Below are positions 29,421 through 37,250 of a stretch of DNA of 44,547 nt, piece after piece. Numbering within the stretch: position 1 is the stretch's first letter; each line of letters opens with the position of its first letter. A program made the position numbers and the translations under genes. This stretch comes from Maricaulis salignorans (GTDB lineage: Bacteria; Pseudomonadota; Alphaproteobacteria; Caulobacterales; Maricaulaceae). The DNA is taken from contig NZ_FNHG01000023.1 of assembly GCF_900103475.1 (NCBI RefSeq), positions 1-44,547 on the forward strand, read 5' to 3'. The notes beneath the pieces are model-generated. The model did no database searches, was not told the origin of the DNA, and worked only from the letters and a program-made list of their open reading frames with translations.

Positions 29421-29434
29421 TTGACAAACATCAA
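29421..29434. promoter_or_regulatory. FNR/FixK-like box
   Basis: TTGAC-N4-ATCAA matches nine of the ten fixed bases of the consensus TTGAT-N4-ATCAA. It lies 40 bases upstream of the decarboxylase gene and 102 bases upstream of the divergent arsR-type gene, so either could be the target. Confidence 0.5.
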
Positions 29435-29484
29435 GCCCTGTCTCTGCGTCATAGGGGCGCAGCGTGTTGCACGACGCGCGGCGC

Positions 29485-29514
29485 TTGACATGACACCGAA
29501 AGGTTTCCTATAAG
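29485..29514 (+). promoter_or_regulatory. Sigma-70-type promoter of the arsR-type gene
   Basis: TTGACA at 29485-29490 is a perfect -35 box; TATAAG at 29509-29514 (or CTATAA one base earlier) is the -10 box, with a spacer of 18 (or 17) bases. Confidence 0.75.
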
Positions 29515-29529
29515 CGAAACCGAAAGGTT
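29495..29529 (+). promoter_or_regulatory. Tandem operator repeats of the arsR-type gene
   Basis: Two exact copies of ACCGAAAGGTT at 29495-29505 and 29519-29529, 24 bases apart. Each is a small palindrome (ACC/GGT arms). One sits in the promoter spacer, the other overlaps the likely ribosome binding site, so binding would block both transcription and leader. Autorepression by the ArsR-type protein is the simple reading. Confidence 0.6.
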
Positions 29530-29536
29530 CCACATT

Positions 29537-29863
29537 ATGCCGCTGACCACCGACCAGACCCAGCCCGTCTTCCGTGCCCTCGCCGATCCGACGCGGCGCG
29601 CCATCATCATGCTGCTGGCCGACAGGGATTTGCCCGTTGGCGATATTGCCGCGCGTTTCGAGATGACGCGTCCGGCCGTGGCCAAGCATCTCGCCGTGCT
29701 CAAATCAGCCGATCTCATCCATGTCAGCCAGGCCGGGCGCGAGCGGATCAATCAACTCAATCCGGCGGCCCTGAAAGCCGCAACCGACTGGCTCGCCTGG
29801 TTCGACCGCTTCTGGGACGACCGTCTCGCCGCCCTCAAATCCGCCGTGGAGAAAGACACATGA
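29537..29863 (+). CDS. ArsR-family winged-helix regulator
   Basis: Encodes 108 residues. It starts QPVFRALADPTRRAII, typical of ArsR-type repressors that pair with SRPBCC genes, and continues into a helix-turn-helix around IAARFEMTRPAVAKHLAVLK. No metal-binding cysteine motif (such as CVC) is visible, so it probably does not sense metal. Its stop overlaps the next ATG by four bases. The tandem repeats over its own promoter suggest self-control. Such pairs are common in proteobacteria, often of unknown ligand. Confidence 0.93.
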   Translation: MPLTTDQTQPVFRALADPTRRAIIMLLADRDLPVGDIAARFEMTRPAVAKHLAVLKSADLIHVSQAGRERINQLNPAALKAATDWLAWFDRFWDDRLAALKSAVEKDT

Positions 29864-30282
29864 CCCCGCTCAAAATCACCAAGACCCTCTTCCTTAAAGC
29901 CCCCGCCGCCCATGTCTGGAAATTCCTGACGCAGGCCGACCGGCTGGCCGAATGGTTCCATCGCGGCGGCGCCGACCTGGTCGCGAAGGGCGAATACAGC
30001 CTGTTGACCAATACGCTCGGCAAGGAAGGCACGAAGATGTGCTGGGGCCAGGTGATCGAGTTCGATCCGCCGCACCGGCTGGTCCACACGTTCACGCATG
30101 ACCATCTCAAGGGCGTTGAAACCCTGTGCAGCTGGACCCTGACCGAGGCCGAGGGCGGCACCGTGCTGACGCTTGAACATACCGGCTGGGAGAAGGTCGG
30201 CGAAGGCGCCTTCGCCATGGCCGCCAATCATGATGCCGGCTGGGACGAGCACTTCTCCCGCCTGCGCCGGGTCGTCAGCTGA
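29860..30282 (+). CDS. SRPBCC/AHSA1-domain protein
   Basis: Encodes 140 residues of the START-like fold related to the Aha1 C-terminal domain. The motifs FLKAPAAHVWKFLTQADRLAEWF at the start and LTLEHTGWEK near the end fit this family; the fold forms a hydrophobic cavity that binds small ligands. No enzymatic residues are evident. Being coupled to an ArsR-type regulator, it may bind or clear the inducer. Its last eight bases overlap the convergent DUF1697 gene. Confidence 0.9.
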   Translation: MTPLKITKTLFLKAPAAHVWKFLTQADRLAEWFHRGGADLVAKGEYSLLTNTLGKEGTKMCWGQVIEFDPPHRLVHTFTHDHLKGVETLCSWTLTEAEGGTVLTLEHTGWEKVGEGAFAMAANHDAGWDEHFSRLRRVVS

Positions 30283-30784
30283 TCGCCCCGGCCATCTCCA
30301 CCAGATTGGCGACGGTATTCATATTGCGCGCGGTGCCGGCCTTTGCCGCCGGGATGACCAGTTTCGACTGCCCCATTCCGCCCGGATAATGGACATAGAT
30401 CTCGCGGACGCCGGGTCGGATCTCTTCATCGGCCCGGTTCCTGAGCCCGTCCAGCTCGCCGGGCGCGCCATCCAGGAAGATCGCGACGCTGCGATTGCCC
30501 GGCTGGTCAGTGAAGGGACTGGCCGCGAGCACCGCGCGCATCTCGTCGGCCGTGCGCACCATCACCGCGACCGGCTTGCCGGCCCAGGCGAGCAGCGCCG
30601 CCTCGAGACCAGCCTTCACCGCCTCCCCATCCTGATCGCTGGTGAAGACAACATTGCCCGAGGCGATCCAGGTCTTCACCTGGCCATGGCCGAGCGCCTC
30701 GCACATCGCGGCCAGCTCCCCCATCGGCAATTTTCCGCTGCCGCCAACATTGACGGCGCGCAGCAGGGCGATGAAGGCGGTCAT
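30275..30784 (-). CDS. DUF1697 family protein
   Basis: Encodes 169 residues. The opening MTAFIALLRAVNVGGSGKLPM and the WIASGNVVF segment are characteristic of DUF1697, a family of unknown function found across bacteria. No signal peptide, membrane segment or catalytic motif is seen. Its ATG overlaps the stop codon of the ParE-type toxin gene by four bases, so it should be translated from the toxin-antitoxin transcript. It overlaps the end of the convergent SRPBCC gene by eight bases. Confidence 0.9.
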   Translation of the reverse strand: MTAFIALLRAVNVGGSGKLPMGELAAMCEALGHGQVKTWIASGNVVFTSDQDGEAVKAGLEAALLAWAGKPVAVMVRTADEMRAVLAASPFTDQPGNRSVAIFLDGAPGELDGLRNRADEEIRPGVREIYVHYPGGMGQSKLVIPAAKAGTARNMNTVANLVEMAGAIS

Positions 30785-31098
30785 GGGTCAATCATCCAGG
30801 CTGGGATATCGGAGCCAAGATGGAGGACGCGCCAGATGTCGATCTGGTCGGCGTGAGCGATATAGAAAACCGCATAGGGAAAGCCCTCGATCCGCCAATG
30901 ACGCAGCCCCGGCAAACCCAGATCGGCACCAAATCGGCTTGAGCCGGTTTCGGGCCATTCTGCAATATGGTTGCACGCAGCTCCGAAAGCCTCGACGAAG
31001 CGCAAGGCCACCGGCTCTCCAGCTTCAAGAACGTAATAATCCACCGCCGCCAGAAGATCGGCGTCTGCAGCCTTTTGCTGGACAAGTGGCCGGCTCAC
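30781..31098 (-). CDS. parE: ParE/RelE-family toxin
   Basis: Encodes 105 residues. The pattern SRFGADLGLPGLRHWRIEGF followed by YAVFYI and a WRVLH end fits ParE-type toxins, which poison DNA gyrase in studied cases. RelE-type mRNA cleavage cannot be excluded by sequence. It follows the antitoxin gene with a four-base overlap, the usual order antitoxin then toxin. The 3' end overlaps the DUF1697 gene start. Confidence 0.88.
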   Translation of the reverse strand: MSRPLVQQKAADADLLAAVDYYVLEAGEPVALRFVEAFGAACNHIAEWPETGSSRFGADLGLPGLRHWRIEGFPYAVFYIAHADQIDIWRVLHLGSDIPAWMIDP

Positions 31099-31337
31099 CC
31101 GGCGCGATCACCGCGTCGCGCCCGCGCTCGCAATCCTTCAAGATAAGCCGCATCCACCACAGGACCAGGGCCAGACCTGGCGCCCTCGAGCAGCAAGGCC
31201 CGCACCTGCTGGCGGTCCTGATCCTTGCGGATCAGTTCACGGACATACTCGCTCACTGTGCCATAGCCCCGCTCAGCGATCTGATCGTCAACGAAGGCTT
31301 TCAATGGCCCGGGCAGGGAGATGTTCATCGTGCTCAT
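31095..31337 (-). CDS. parD: ParD-type antitoxin
   Basis: Encodes about 80 residues. It starts with a ribbon-helix-helix segment (MNISLPGPLKAFVDDQI, then YGTVSEYVRELIRKD), which binds operator DNA as a dimer, followed by a flexible C-terminal part that would wrap the toxin. Two starts are possible: ATG 31337 or ATG 31328. Neither has a strong Shine-Dalgarno site, and the promoter-like boxes just upstream suggest the transcript begins at 31337 itself. The frame is open upstream to 31397, but that part looks like non-coding sequence. Confidence 0.88.
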   Translation of the reverse strand: MSTMNISLPGPLKAFVDDQIAERGYGTVSEYVRELIRKDQDRQQVRALLLEGARSGPGPVVDAAYLEGLRARARRGDRAG

Positions 31338-31343
31338 GAATGC

Positions 31344-31372
31344 ACGATAAAGCGCATGACAAAATTTGGCAA
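31344..31372 (-). promoter_or_regulatory. Probable parDE promoter, possibly leaderless
   Basis: On the minus strand: TTGCCA (31372-31367), a 17-base spacer and TATCGT (31349-31344). The -10 box lies six bases before the ATG at 31337, so the transcript would start at or next to that ATG. Confidence 0.5.
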
Positions 31373-31435
31373 GAATGAGCGAGCCGAGTGGGGACAAGCT
31401 CCGGCTTCCAGAATGCCGGACCCTGCCCCCATCAA

Positions 31436-32227
31436 TCAGCCCGCGATGGGTCCGCCGCGCGTGGAGGCGATGCCGCCATCGCAGACCACTGTGGTGCCGA
31501 CGACATAATCGCCAGCGCGCGAGGCGAGGAAGATCGCCGTGCCGGCCATGTCTTCAATCGTGCCGACGCGGCCCGATGGCACCGCCTGGGAGACCAGATC
31601 GGCATGATCGCGCGCGACCTTGTTCATTTCCGAGGCAAAGGCGCCGGGCGCAATCGCCGTCATGACGATATTATCGCGCACCAGTTCCAGCGCCATGCGC
31701 TTGGTGAGATGGATGATGCCGGCCTTGCTGGCGGCGTAGGAATAAGTCTCGAGCATGTTGACGGAAATGCCGTCGACCGAGCCGATATTGATCACCTTGG
31801 ACGGCTGCTCCTTCGAACCCGCCGCCTTGAGGGCGCCGAACAGAGCCTGGGTCAGGAAGAAGGGCCCCTTCACATTGACGTCCATCACCTTGTCCCAGCC
31901 ATTCTCCGGGAATTCGGCGAAAGGCGCGCCCCAGGCGGCACCGGCATTATTGACCAGAATGTCGAGCTTGCTCTCCTGCTTGAGGAATTGCGCCGCCAGT
32001 TCGCGGCAACCCTCGACGGAGGAGACATCGCCGGGAATGGCGATGCACTCGCCATATTGCGACAGCTCCCTGGCCGCCTCGAGGCAGGGCCCCGCCTTGC
32101 GCGCCGAGATATAGACCTTGGCACCCGCCCGCAGATAACCCTCGGCAATCATCGCGCCAATGCCGCGCGAACCGCCCGTGATAAGAGCCACACGGCCTTT
32201 GAGAGAGAAGAGGTTATCCATGCTCAT
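31436..32227 (-). CDS. Short-chain dehydrogenase/reductase
   Basis: Encodes 263 residues of the classical SDR family. The cofactor motif TGGSRGIG is at 17-24, NNAG at 93-96, and the catalytic set is S150, Y164 and K168 (Y-AAS-K). R21 in the glycine motif favours NADP(H). The C-terminus VVCDGGIAS is family-typical. It probably reduces a 3-oxoacyl or similar keto group, in the neighbourhood of FabG or RhlG-type enzymes, but the substrate is not known. It is on the same strand as parD-parE but 98 bases away, with an independent promoter for parD. A 16-base palindrome lies about 65-80 bases upstream. Confidence 0.9.
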   Translation of the reverse strand: MSMDNLFSLKGRVALITGGSRGIGAMIAEGYLRAGAKVYISARKAGPCLEAARELSQYGECIAIPGDVSSVEGCRELAAQFLKQESKLDILVNNAGAAWGAPFAEFPENGWDKVMDVNVKGPFFLTQALFGALKAAGSKEQPSKVINIGSVDGISVNMLETYSYAASKAGIIHLTKRMALELVRDNIVMTAIAPGAFASEMNKVARDHADLVSQAVPSGRVGTIEDMAGTAIFLASRAGDYVVGTTVVCDGGIASTRGGPIAG

Positions 32228-32291
32228 GATCGGTCTCGCTGATTGGGCGCGGCGGGAGAGATTGCGGCGCGAATTGGAAGAATGGGTTTGT

Positions 32292-32307
32292 CGCTAATGG
32301 ATTAGCG
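32292..32307. promoter_or_regulatory. Perfect 16-base palindrome
   Basis: CGCTAAT-GG-ATTAGCG, seven-base arms. It lies upstream of the SDR gene and could be a dimeric repressor operator (TetR-like size). The regulator is unknown. Confidence 0.4.
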
Positions 32308-32408
32308 TGAAGGGTGGGAAGCGTCCAGTCGGGATATGGGTATGGGAAGAGATTGCGGCGGGTTTCATTCACACCCATCAAAACCCTTCCCCGTCATTCC
32401 TGACGGAT

Positions 32409-32426
32409 GCCCCGCGCATGCGGGGC
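32409..32426. repeat. REP-like GC hairpin
   Basis: Seven-base stem GCCCCGC/GCGGGGC with a four-base loop inside a stretch (about 32385-32450) that looks like dispersed intergenic repeats of alphaproteobacteria (CATTCC-type start, GGGAACCCAG-type end). Copy number cannot be judged from this window. Confidence 0.4.
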
Positions 32427-32640
32427 GGAGACCGGGAACCCAGAACCACCAAATTGGAACCAGCGGAGCTGGACGGCAAAACCCTCGGCTCCGGCGCGGG
32501 AGCGACCAGGAGTCAGGCGACCTCAAACGGCCCGCTGCCATTGCCAAGGCGGCCTCCGGTCAACACAATGGCCGGCAGTTTTTGGGGGAATTCGACATGC
32601 TGTTGCCACGGACTTCAATCGACAATCCGGCGGGCGCGCA

Positions 32641-33828
32641 ATGAGCGCCGCGCCGACGACCGAGCGTCTGATCGGCATTGATGCGCTGCGCGGGGTCGCC
32701 GTGCTGGGCATTTTGATGATGAATGTCCAGGCCTTTGCCATGGTGCCCGGCGCCTATGACTACCCGGTAGCGCATATGGACATGTCCGGTTTGAACGCCG
32801 GGGTCTGGGCGATCGGACATACGTTCTTTTCGATGAAGTTCATCACGATCTTTTCGGCCCTGTTTGGCGCCGGGATCATGTTGATGGTCGGGGAGAGCAC
32901 CGATACCCGCCTGCATTACCGGCGGATGTGGTGGCTGTTCGCGATCGGCATGCTGCATGCCTACCTGCTCTGGTATGGCGATATTCTCGTGCCCTATGCC
33001 CTGTTCGGCATGCTCGCGGTCAAGGCGCGGTTCTGGTCGACCGGCAAGCTGATCATCTGGGGCCTCGCCCTCATCACCCTGACCGGTGTCCTGGTCATCG
33101 GCCTGTTTCACGCCGTGCTGGCGATGAAAGGCTTCGACCCGATGATATTGGGCGTGTCGGAAGAGATCGTCGCCGCGTCGGTGGCGGCCAACCAGGCCGG
33201 TTACCTGACGCAATTGCCCGATAATGCGCTGACCGCAGCGGGGGCCCAGTTTGCCAGCCTGCTGGTGTTTGGCGGACGCATACTCGGCGTGATGCTGATC
33301 GGCATGGCGCTGTTCAAGAACGGCTTCCTGTCGGCCCGTCTGAAATCGCCGACCTATTTCGCCATCGGCGTACCCAGCCTGTTCTTCGGGCTCGCCCTGT
33401 CGGCCTGGAGCTCCGAGCATGCCCTGGCGAGTGGCTTCGCCCTGGATACCGCCTGGCAGACAGGGTTGAGCAATTATGTCGGCAGTCTTCTGGCGGCACT
33501 CGGCTATGCCGCCGGCATCATGCTGATCTGCAAGTCCGGCTGGGTCAGCTGGCTGGTGCAGGTGTTTGCCGCCACCGGCCGCATGGCCTTCACCAATTAT
33601 CTGACCCAGACCCTGATCATGACCTTCATCTTCGTCGGCGCGCCCGGTCTGGGCCTGTTCGGCACGGTGGAGCGGGTCGACCAGGCCAAGCTGGTCCTGC
33701 TGGTCTGGGCGCTGCAATTGATCTGGTCGCCGCTCTGGCTCAGCCGCTTCCGCTTCGGCCCCTTCGAATGGGCCTGGCGCTCACTGAGCTATGGCCGGTT
33801 GCAACCCATGCTGCGCGAACGAAGCTAG
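32641..33828 (+). CDS. DUF418 multi-pass membrane protein
   Basis: Encodes 395 residues. It begins with the family pattern RLIGIDALRGVAVLGILMMN and has about eight to ten hydrophobic segments. The C-terminal third has the FTNYLTQTLIM segment and an ending W-SRFRFGPFEWAWRSLSY, which are DUF418/YeiB-type marks. It is related to the acyltransferase-3 superfamily, so a role in modifying surface sugars or lipids is possible but unproven. ATG 32641 is chosen because it places the membrane segment at the N-terminus; the open frame upstream to 32407 is non-coding in character. Confidence 0.88.
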   Translation: MSAAPTTERLIGIDALRGVAVLGILMMNVQAFAMVPGAYDYPVAHMDMSGLNAGVWAIGHTFFSMKFITIFSALFGAGIMLMVGESTDTRLHYRRMWWLFAIGMLHAYLLWYGDILVPYALFGMLAVKARFWSTGKLIIWGLALITLTGVLVIGLFHAVLAMKGFDPMILGVSEEIVAASVAANQAGYLTQLPDNALTAAGAQFASLLVFGGRILGVMLIGMALFKNGFLSARLKSPTYFAIGVPSLFFGLALSAWSSEHALASGFALDTAWQTGLSNYVGSLLAALGYAAGIMLICKSGWVSWLVQVFAATGRMAFTNYLTQTLIMTFIFVGAPGLGLFGTVERVDQAKLVLLVWALQLIWSPLWLSRFRFGPFEWAWRSLSYGRLQPMLRERS

Positions 33829-33868
33829 CGCCTGTCATCACGGCATCGGCCAGACATCAGAACCGGTT

Positions 33869-33894
33869 GGCGGGACAGCCCCCCCTGTCCCGCC
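33869..33894. terminator. Convergent-gene hairpin, probable terminator
   Basis: Perfect ten-base stem (33869-33878 with 33885-33894) around a six-C loop, between the convergent DUF418 and DUF5694 genes. No T-tract on either side, so termination is likely but not certain. Confidence 0.55.
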
Positions 33895-33899
33895 AGCCG

Positions 33900-35123
33900 C
33901 TATTCCACCGGATCCGCCAGCACCTGCTCCACGCTGACCAGTTCGAAATCATGCATCTGGTCGAGATAGGCGTCGAAATAGGCCTTGTGGGAGGCCCCGA
34001 CGATGACCAGGACGCGGGCACCGGGCTGGTTGCCGGCGGCTTCGACCACATTGGCCGCCATGCGCAAGCCGCGGACTTGCCACCAGGCGAGATATTGCCG
34101 GGCGACGGCATCTTCATCGGGCGTGGCGGCGGCGAGTCCGAAATCACCCTCAATGACAAAACGCTGATAGGCTTCACTATTCAGGAAGCGATAGCCCTCA
34201 AGCACGCCGGCGGCTGAGCCAAGATAGGCTTGTTGTGCCGCATCCATCCGGGCATCGAGCGGATGCTCCGCCGCCCAGACGCCCTGGATGACCGGCCCCA
34301 GAGCGCCCGGTGCTCTCATCCGGACGATATCAGCCGTATGATCATCCATCGCCGCGAGCCGCTCCAGGCCAAGCTGATTGCCGAGGGCCAGGCCGATAAG
34401 ACTATTCTCGTTGCGCGAGGTCAGAAACCGGTTCAGCCGATCGCGCAGGGCCGGGCTGACGACCTCATCGGCAATCCGGTCGGCCGGGTCGAGCCTTGAC
34501 CATTGCAGCGCCGCCGACCACGGCTCGCCAGCGCCAAAAAACAGCGTAGCCAGACGACGCCGCTGCGTCGCGGAAGGGTTTTCGGTCAGGGCCGGGAACT
34601 CGGTTTCAACCGCCAGCGCCGCTTCCGGCTGGGTCATGCCGAGGCGCTCGAGCGCGGTGGCCGGATCGGTGCAGTAATCATCGGCCACACCCGGATAGAG
34701 GGCCGCATGGCGGCGCAGCGTATCGCAGCCGCGCCCGCCAACCGACTCGACCGCGATAATGTCGGGGCGGTAGGCCGCGAGCCGGTCAAGGAGCAGCGCA
34801 AGATGGTCGGGGCTGAGGGCCGCCTCGGGCAATTGGTTGAGATGGGCGGTGCCGAGCACCAGCACACGGGTCGGCTCGCCGCCCAGCACGGCCTGGACAC
34901 CGGCGAAGTCGATCAGGGGCGCGGCGCCGGTCCGCTCGAAGACCGGCGATCCGGCAAGACGCGGCGCGGTGACGGTGTCAGCGGTGCTGGCAGTGTCGGT
35001 CGCAGCGTTGGTCGCTGCGCCGGCCGTCGTCGCAGCGGGGTCTGCCGGTTGCGGGCTGCAGGCGGCGAGCGCCAGTCCCAGAGCTGCGGCCAGGGCCGGA
35101 ATGGGCATCGAGATGGTTTTCAT
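33900..35123 (-). CDS. DUF5694-type lipoprotein
   Basis: Encodes 407 residues. A signal peptide ends with a lipobox (LALAAC, cysteine near 22), then a threonine- and alanine-rich linker. The body begins VLVLGTAHLNQLPE and includes IAVESVGGRGCDTLRRH and a C-terminal VLVIVGASHKAYFDAYL, as in the DUF5694 family, which resembles the TraB/Tiki fold with its GTAH motif. Function is not established; a metal-dependent peptidase activity is conceivable by that resemblance. ATG 35123 has GGGGAG four bases upstream and begins the signal peptide. It lies 3' of typA, separated by a terminator. Confidence 0.82.
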   Translation of the reverse strand: MKTISMPIPALAAALGLALAACSPQPADPAATTAGAATNAATDTASTADTVTAPRLAGSPVFERTGAAPLIDFAGVQAVLGGEPTRVLVLGTAHLNQLPEAALSPDHLALLLDRLAAYRPDIIAVESVGGRGCDTLRRHAALYPGVADDYCTDPATALERLGMTQPEAALAVETEFPALTENPSATQRRRLATLFFGAGEPWSAALQWSRLDPADRIADEVVSPALRDRLNRFLTSRNENSLIGLALGNQLGLERLAAMDDHTADIVRMRAPGALGPVIQGVWAAEHPLDARMDAAQQAYLGSAAGVLEGYRFLNSEAYQRFVIEGDFGLAAATPDEDAVARQYLAWWQVRGLRMAANVVEAAGNQPGARVLVIVGASHKAYFDAYLDQMHDFELVSVEQVLADPVE

Positions 35124-35212
35124 GGGGCTCCCCTGTTTGACCGGTTTGCCCGTCAATATCGCGCCCGGTCATGCCCGTCGACCCGCTCTTTGACATCGCA
35201 TCGACCTACAGC

Positions 35213-35245
35213 AAAACGGCATGGCCCCGATGGGAGCCATGCCGT
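35213..35245 (-). terminator. Rho-independent terminator of typA
   Basis: On the minus strand a ten-base perfect stem (35245-35236 with 35225-35216) ends in four T. It lies 57 bases after the typA stop. Confidence 0.85.
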
Positions 35246-35301
35246 CTGCAGTCCGGGTAGTCGTCATCGTAGCAGGCGAATGTCACCCACTCCGGGAAAT
35301 T

Positions 35302-37131
35302 CTAGCCACCCGCGGCCGTGCGGGCCCGCTTGCGCTCGAATTCCTTGAGGAAGATCTTGCGGATACGGATGGATTGCGGCGTCACTTCGACCAGCTCGTC
35401 ATCATCGATGAATTCCAGCGCGAATTCGAGCGTCACACGGATCGGCGGCGTCAGGACGATATTCTCGTCCGTGCCCGAAGCGCGCATATTGGTCAGTTTC
35501 TTGCCCTTGGTCGGATTGACGACCATGTCGTCATCGCGGGCATTCACGCCAATGACCTGGCCTTCATAAATATCGGCTGCGTGACCGAGGAAAAGCTTGC
35601 CGCGGTCCTGCAGGTTGAACAGCGAGAAGCCGGCAACCTTGCCATCCACCATCGAGACCATGGCACCGTTATGCCGCTGGCCGAATCGGCCCTCGGTACG
35701 CGGGGCGTAATGGTCAAACGTGTGGAACAGAAGGCCTGTGCCCGATGTCGCCGTCAGAAATTCGGAACGGAAACCGATCAGGCCACGGGTCGGGATGACA
35801 TAATCCAGGCGCACCCGGCCATGCCCGTCCGGCACCATGTTTTTCAGATCGGCGCGGCGCTGGCCGAGCTTTTCCATCACCCCGCCCTGGTGGGCTTCTT
35901 CCATGTCGATGGTCAGAGCCTCGTAAGGCTCGCAGGTGACGCCGTCGATTTCCTTGAGCACAACGCGCGGCCGGCCGACGGCGAGCTCGAAGCCCTCGCG
36001 GCGCATGGTCTCGATCAGGATGGAGAGGTGAAGCTCACCCCGCCCCATGACGTTGAACTTGTCGGCATCGGCCATCTGCTCGACACGCAGGGCGACATTG
36101 TGGATCAGCTCGCGATCAAGGCGTTCCTTGATATTACGGCTGGTCACGAATTTGCCTTCGCGGCCGGCAAACGGGCTGTCATTGACCTGGAAGGTCATCG
36201 ACAGGGTCGGCTCGTCGACGGAGAGCAGCGGCAGGCCCTCGACAGTGTCCGGATCGCAGACCGTGTCGGAGATTTTCAGCTTGTCGATACCGGTGAAGGT
36301 AATGATGTCGCCAGCCTGGGCGGCATCAATCTCGACGCGCTCGAGGCCATGAAACCCGTAAAGTTGAAGGATCTTGCCCTTCTGCAGCGAGCCGTCAGCC
36401 TTGGCGACAGTGACCGGCTGGTTCTTGCGGATCGTGCCGCGGGCGATGCGGCCAATGCCGATAACGCCGGTGAAGCTGGAATAATCCAGCGCCGAGACCT
36501 GAAGCTGTAGCGGACCGTCACGGTCGACCGGAGGCTCGGGCGTGTATTCGGTGATCATCTTGAAGAGCGGCTCCATATCGGTGCCGATCTCGCCGGGATT
36601 GCTCGCCGCCCAGCCCTGCAGGGCCGAGGCGTAGACAACCGGGAAGTCGAGTTGCTCTTCGGTGGCGCCGAGGCGGTCGAACAAATCGAAGGTCTGGTCC
36701 AGCACCCAGTCAGGGCGCGCAGACGGACGGTCGGCCTTGTTGATCACGACGATCGGCTTGAGGCCGCGTGCCAGGGCTTTCTTGGTGACGAAGCTGGTCT
36801 GCGGCATAGGACCGTCAACCGCGTCGACGAGCAAAAGCACGCAATCGACCATGGAGAGGACGCGTTCGACCTCACCACCGAAATCGGCGTGTCCGGGGGT
36901 ATCGACGATATTGATCGACCAATCGCCCCAGGTGACGGCCGTGTTCTTGGCCAGAATGGTAATGCCGCGTTCTCGCTCCAGATCGTTGGAGTCCATCATG
37001 CGTTCGGATGTATTGGCGCGGTCGCCCAAAGTGCCCGACTGCTTGAGCAGCTGGTCAACGAGGGTCGTCTTGCCGTGATCGACGTGCGCGACGATGGCGA
37101 TATTGCGCAGCTTGTCGAGGGACGCGCTCAT
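35302..37131 (-). CDS. typA: Translational GTPase TypA/BipA
   Basis: Encodes 609 residues, the usual length. It is a ribosome-associated GTPase needed for ribosome assembly and stress adaptation. G motifs: AHVDHGKTT (14-22), [12 protein letters not shown] and NKADRP. The switch segment [15 protein letters not shown] is TypA-specific. The C-terminal domain begins near the [14 protein letters not shown] region. AGGA lies eight bases before the ATG. The gene is single, with its own terminator. Confidence 0.97.
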   Translation of the reverse strand: MSASLDKLRNIAIVAHVDHGKTTLVDQLLKQSGTLGDRANTSERMMDSNDLERERGITILAKNTAVTWGDWSINIVDTPGHADFGGEVERVLSMVDCVLLLVDAVDGPMPQTSFVTKKALARGLKPIVVINKADRPSARPDWVLDQTFDLFDRLGATEEQLDFPVVYASALQGWAASNPGEIGTDMEPLFKMITEYTPEPPVDRDGPLQLQVSALDYSSFTGVIGIGRIARGTIRKNQPVTVAKADGSLQKGKILQLYGFHGLERVEIDAAQAGDIITFTGIDKLKISDTVCDPDTVEGLPLLSVDEPTLSMTFQVNDSPFAGREGKFVTSRNIKERLDRELIHNVALRVEQMADADKFNVMGRGELHLSILIETMRREGFELAVGRPRVVLKEIDGVTCEPYEALTIDMEEAHQGGVMEKLGQRRADLKNMVPDGHGRVRLDYVIPTRGLIGFRSEFLTATSGTGLLFHTFDHYAPRTEGRFGQRHNGAMVSMVDGKVAGFSLFNLQDRGKLFLGHAADIYEGQVIGVNARDDDMVVNPTKGKKLTNMRASGTDENIVLTPPIRVTLEFALEFIDDDELVEVTPQSIRIRKIFLKEFERKRARTAAGG

Positions 37132-37250
37132 GAGTGTAATCCTGCTTGGTGAAAAGGCGCGCCCTAATACGCTGCCCTATCCGGCATGACCAGTGATTAT
37201 TCCGTATTATTAATGCAGGGGCCGGTCCGGGCACCGTATAGAGGCGTCTT

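Larger units (their letters stand above)
32228..32640. other. Intergenic region with palindrome and REP-like hairpin
   Basis: No gene is supported in 413 bases; frames upstream of 32641 lack family matches. It holds a perfect palindrome (32292-32307), a GC hairpin (32409-32426) within a REP-like stretch, and a 13-base direct repeat (32257-32269 and 32348-32360). Confidence 0.6.

Noticed and set aside
32560-33717. 385-residue open frame on the minus strand
   Set aside because: Histidine- and glutamine-rich shadow of the DUF418 membrane protein gene.
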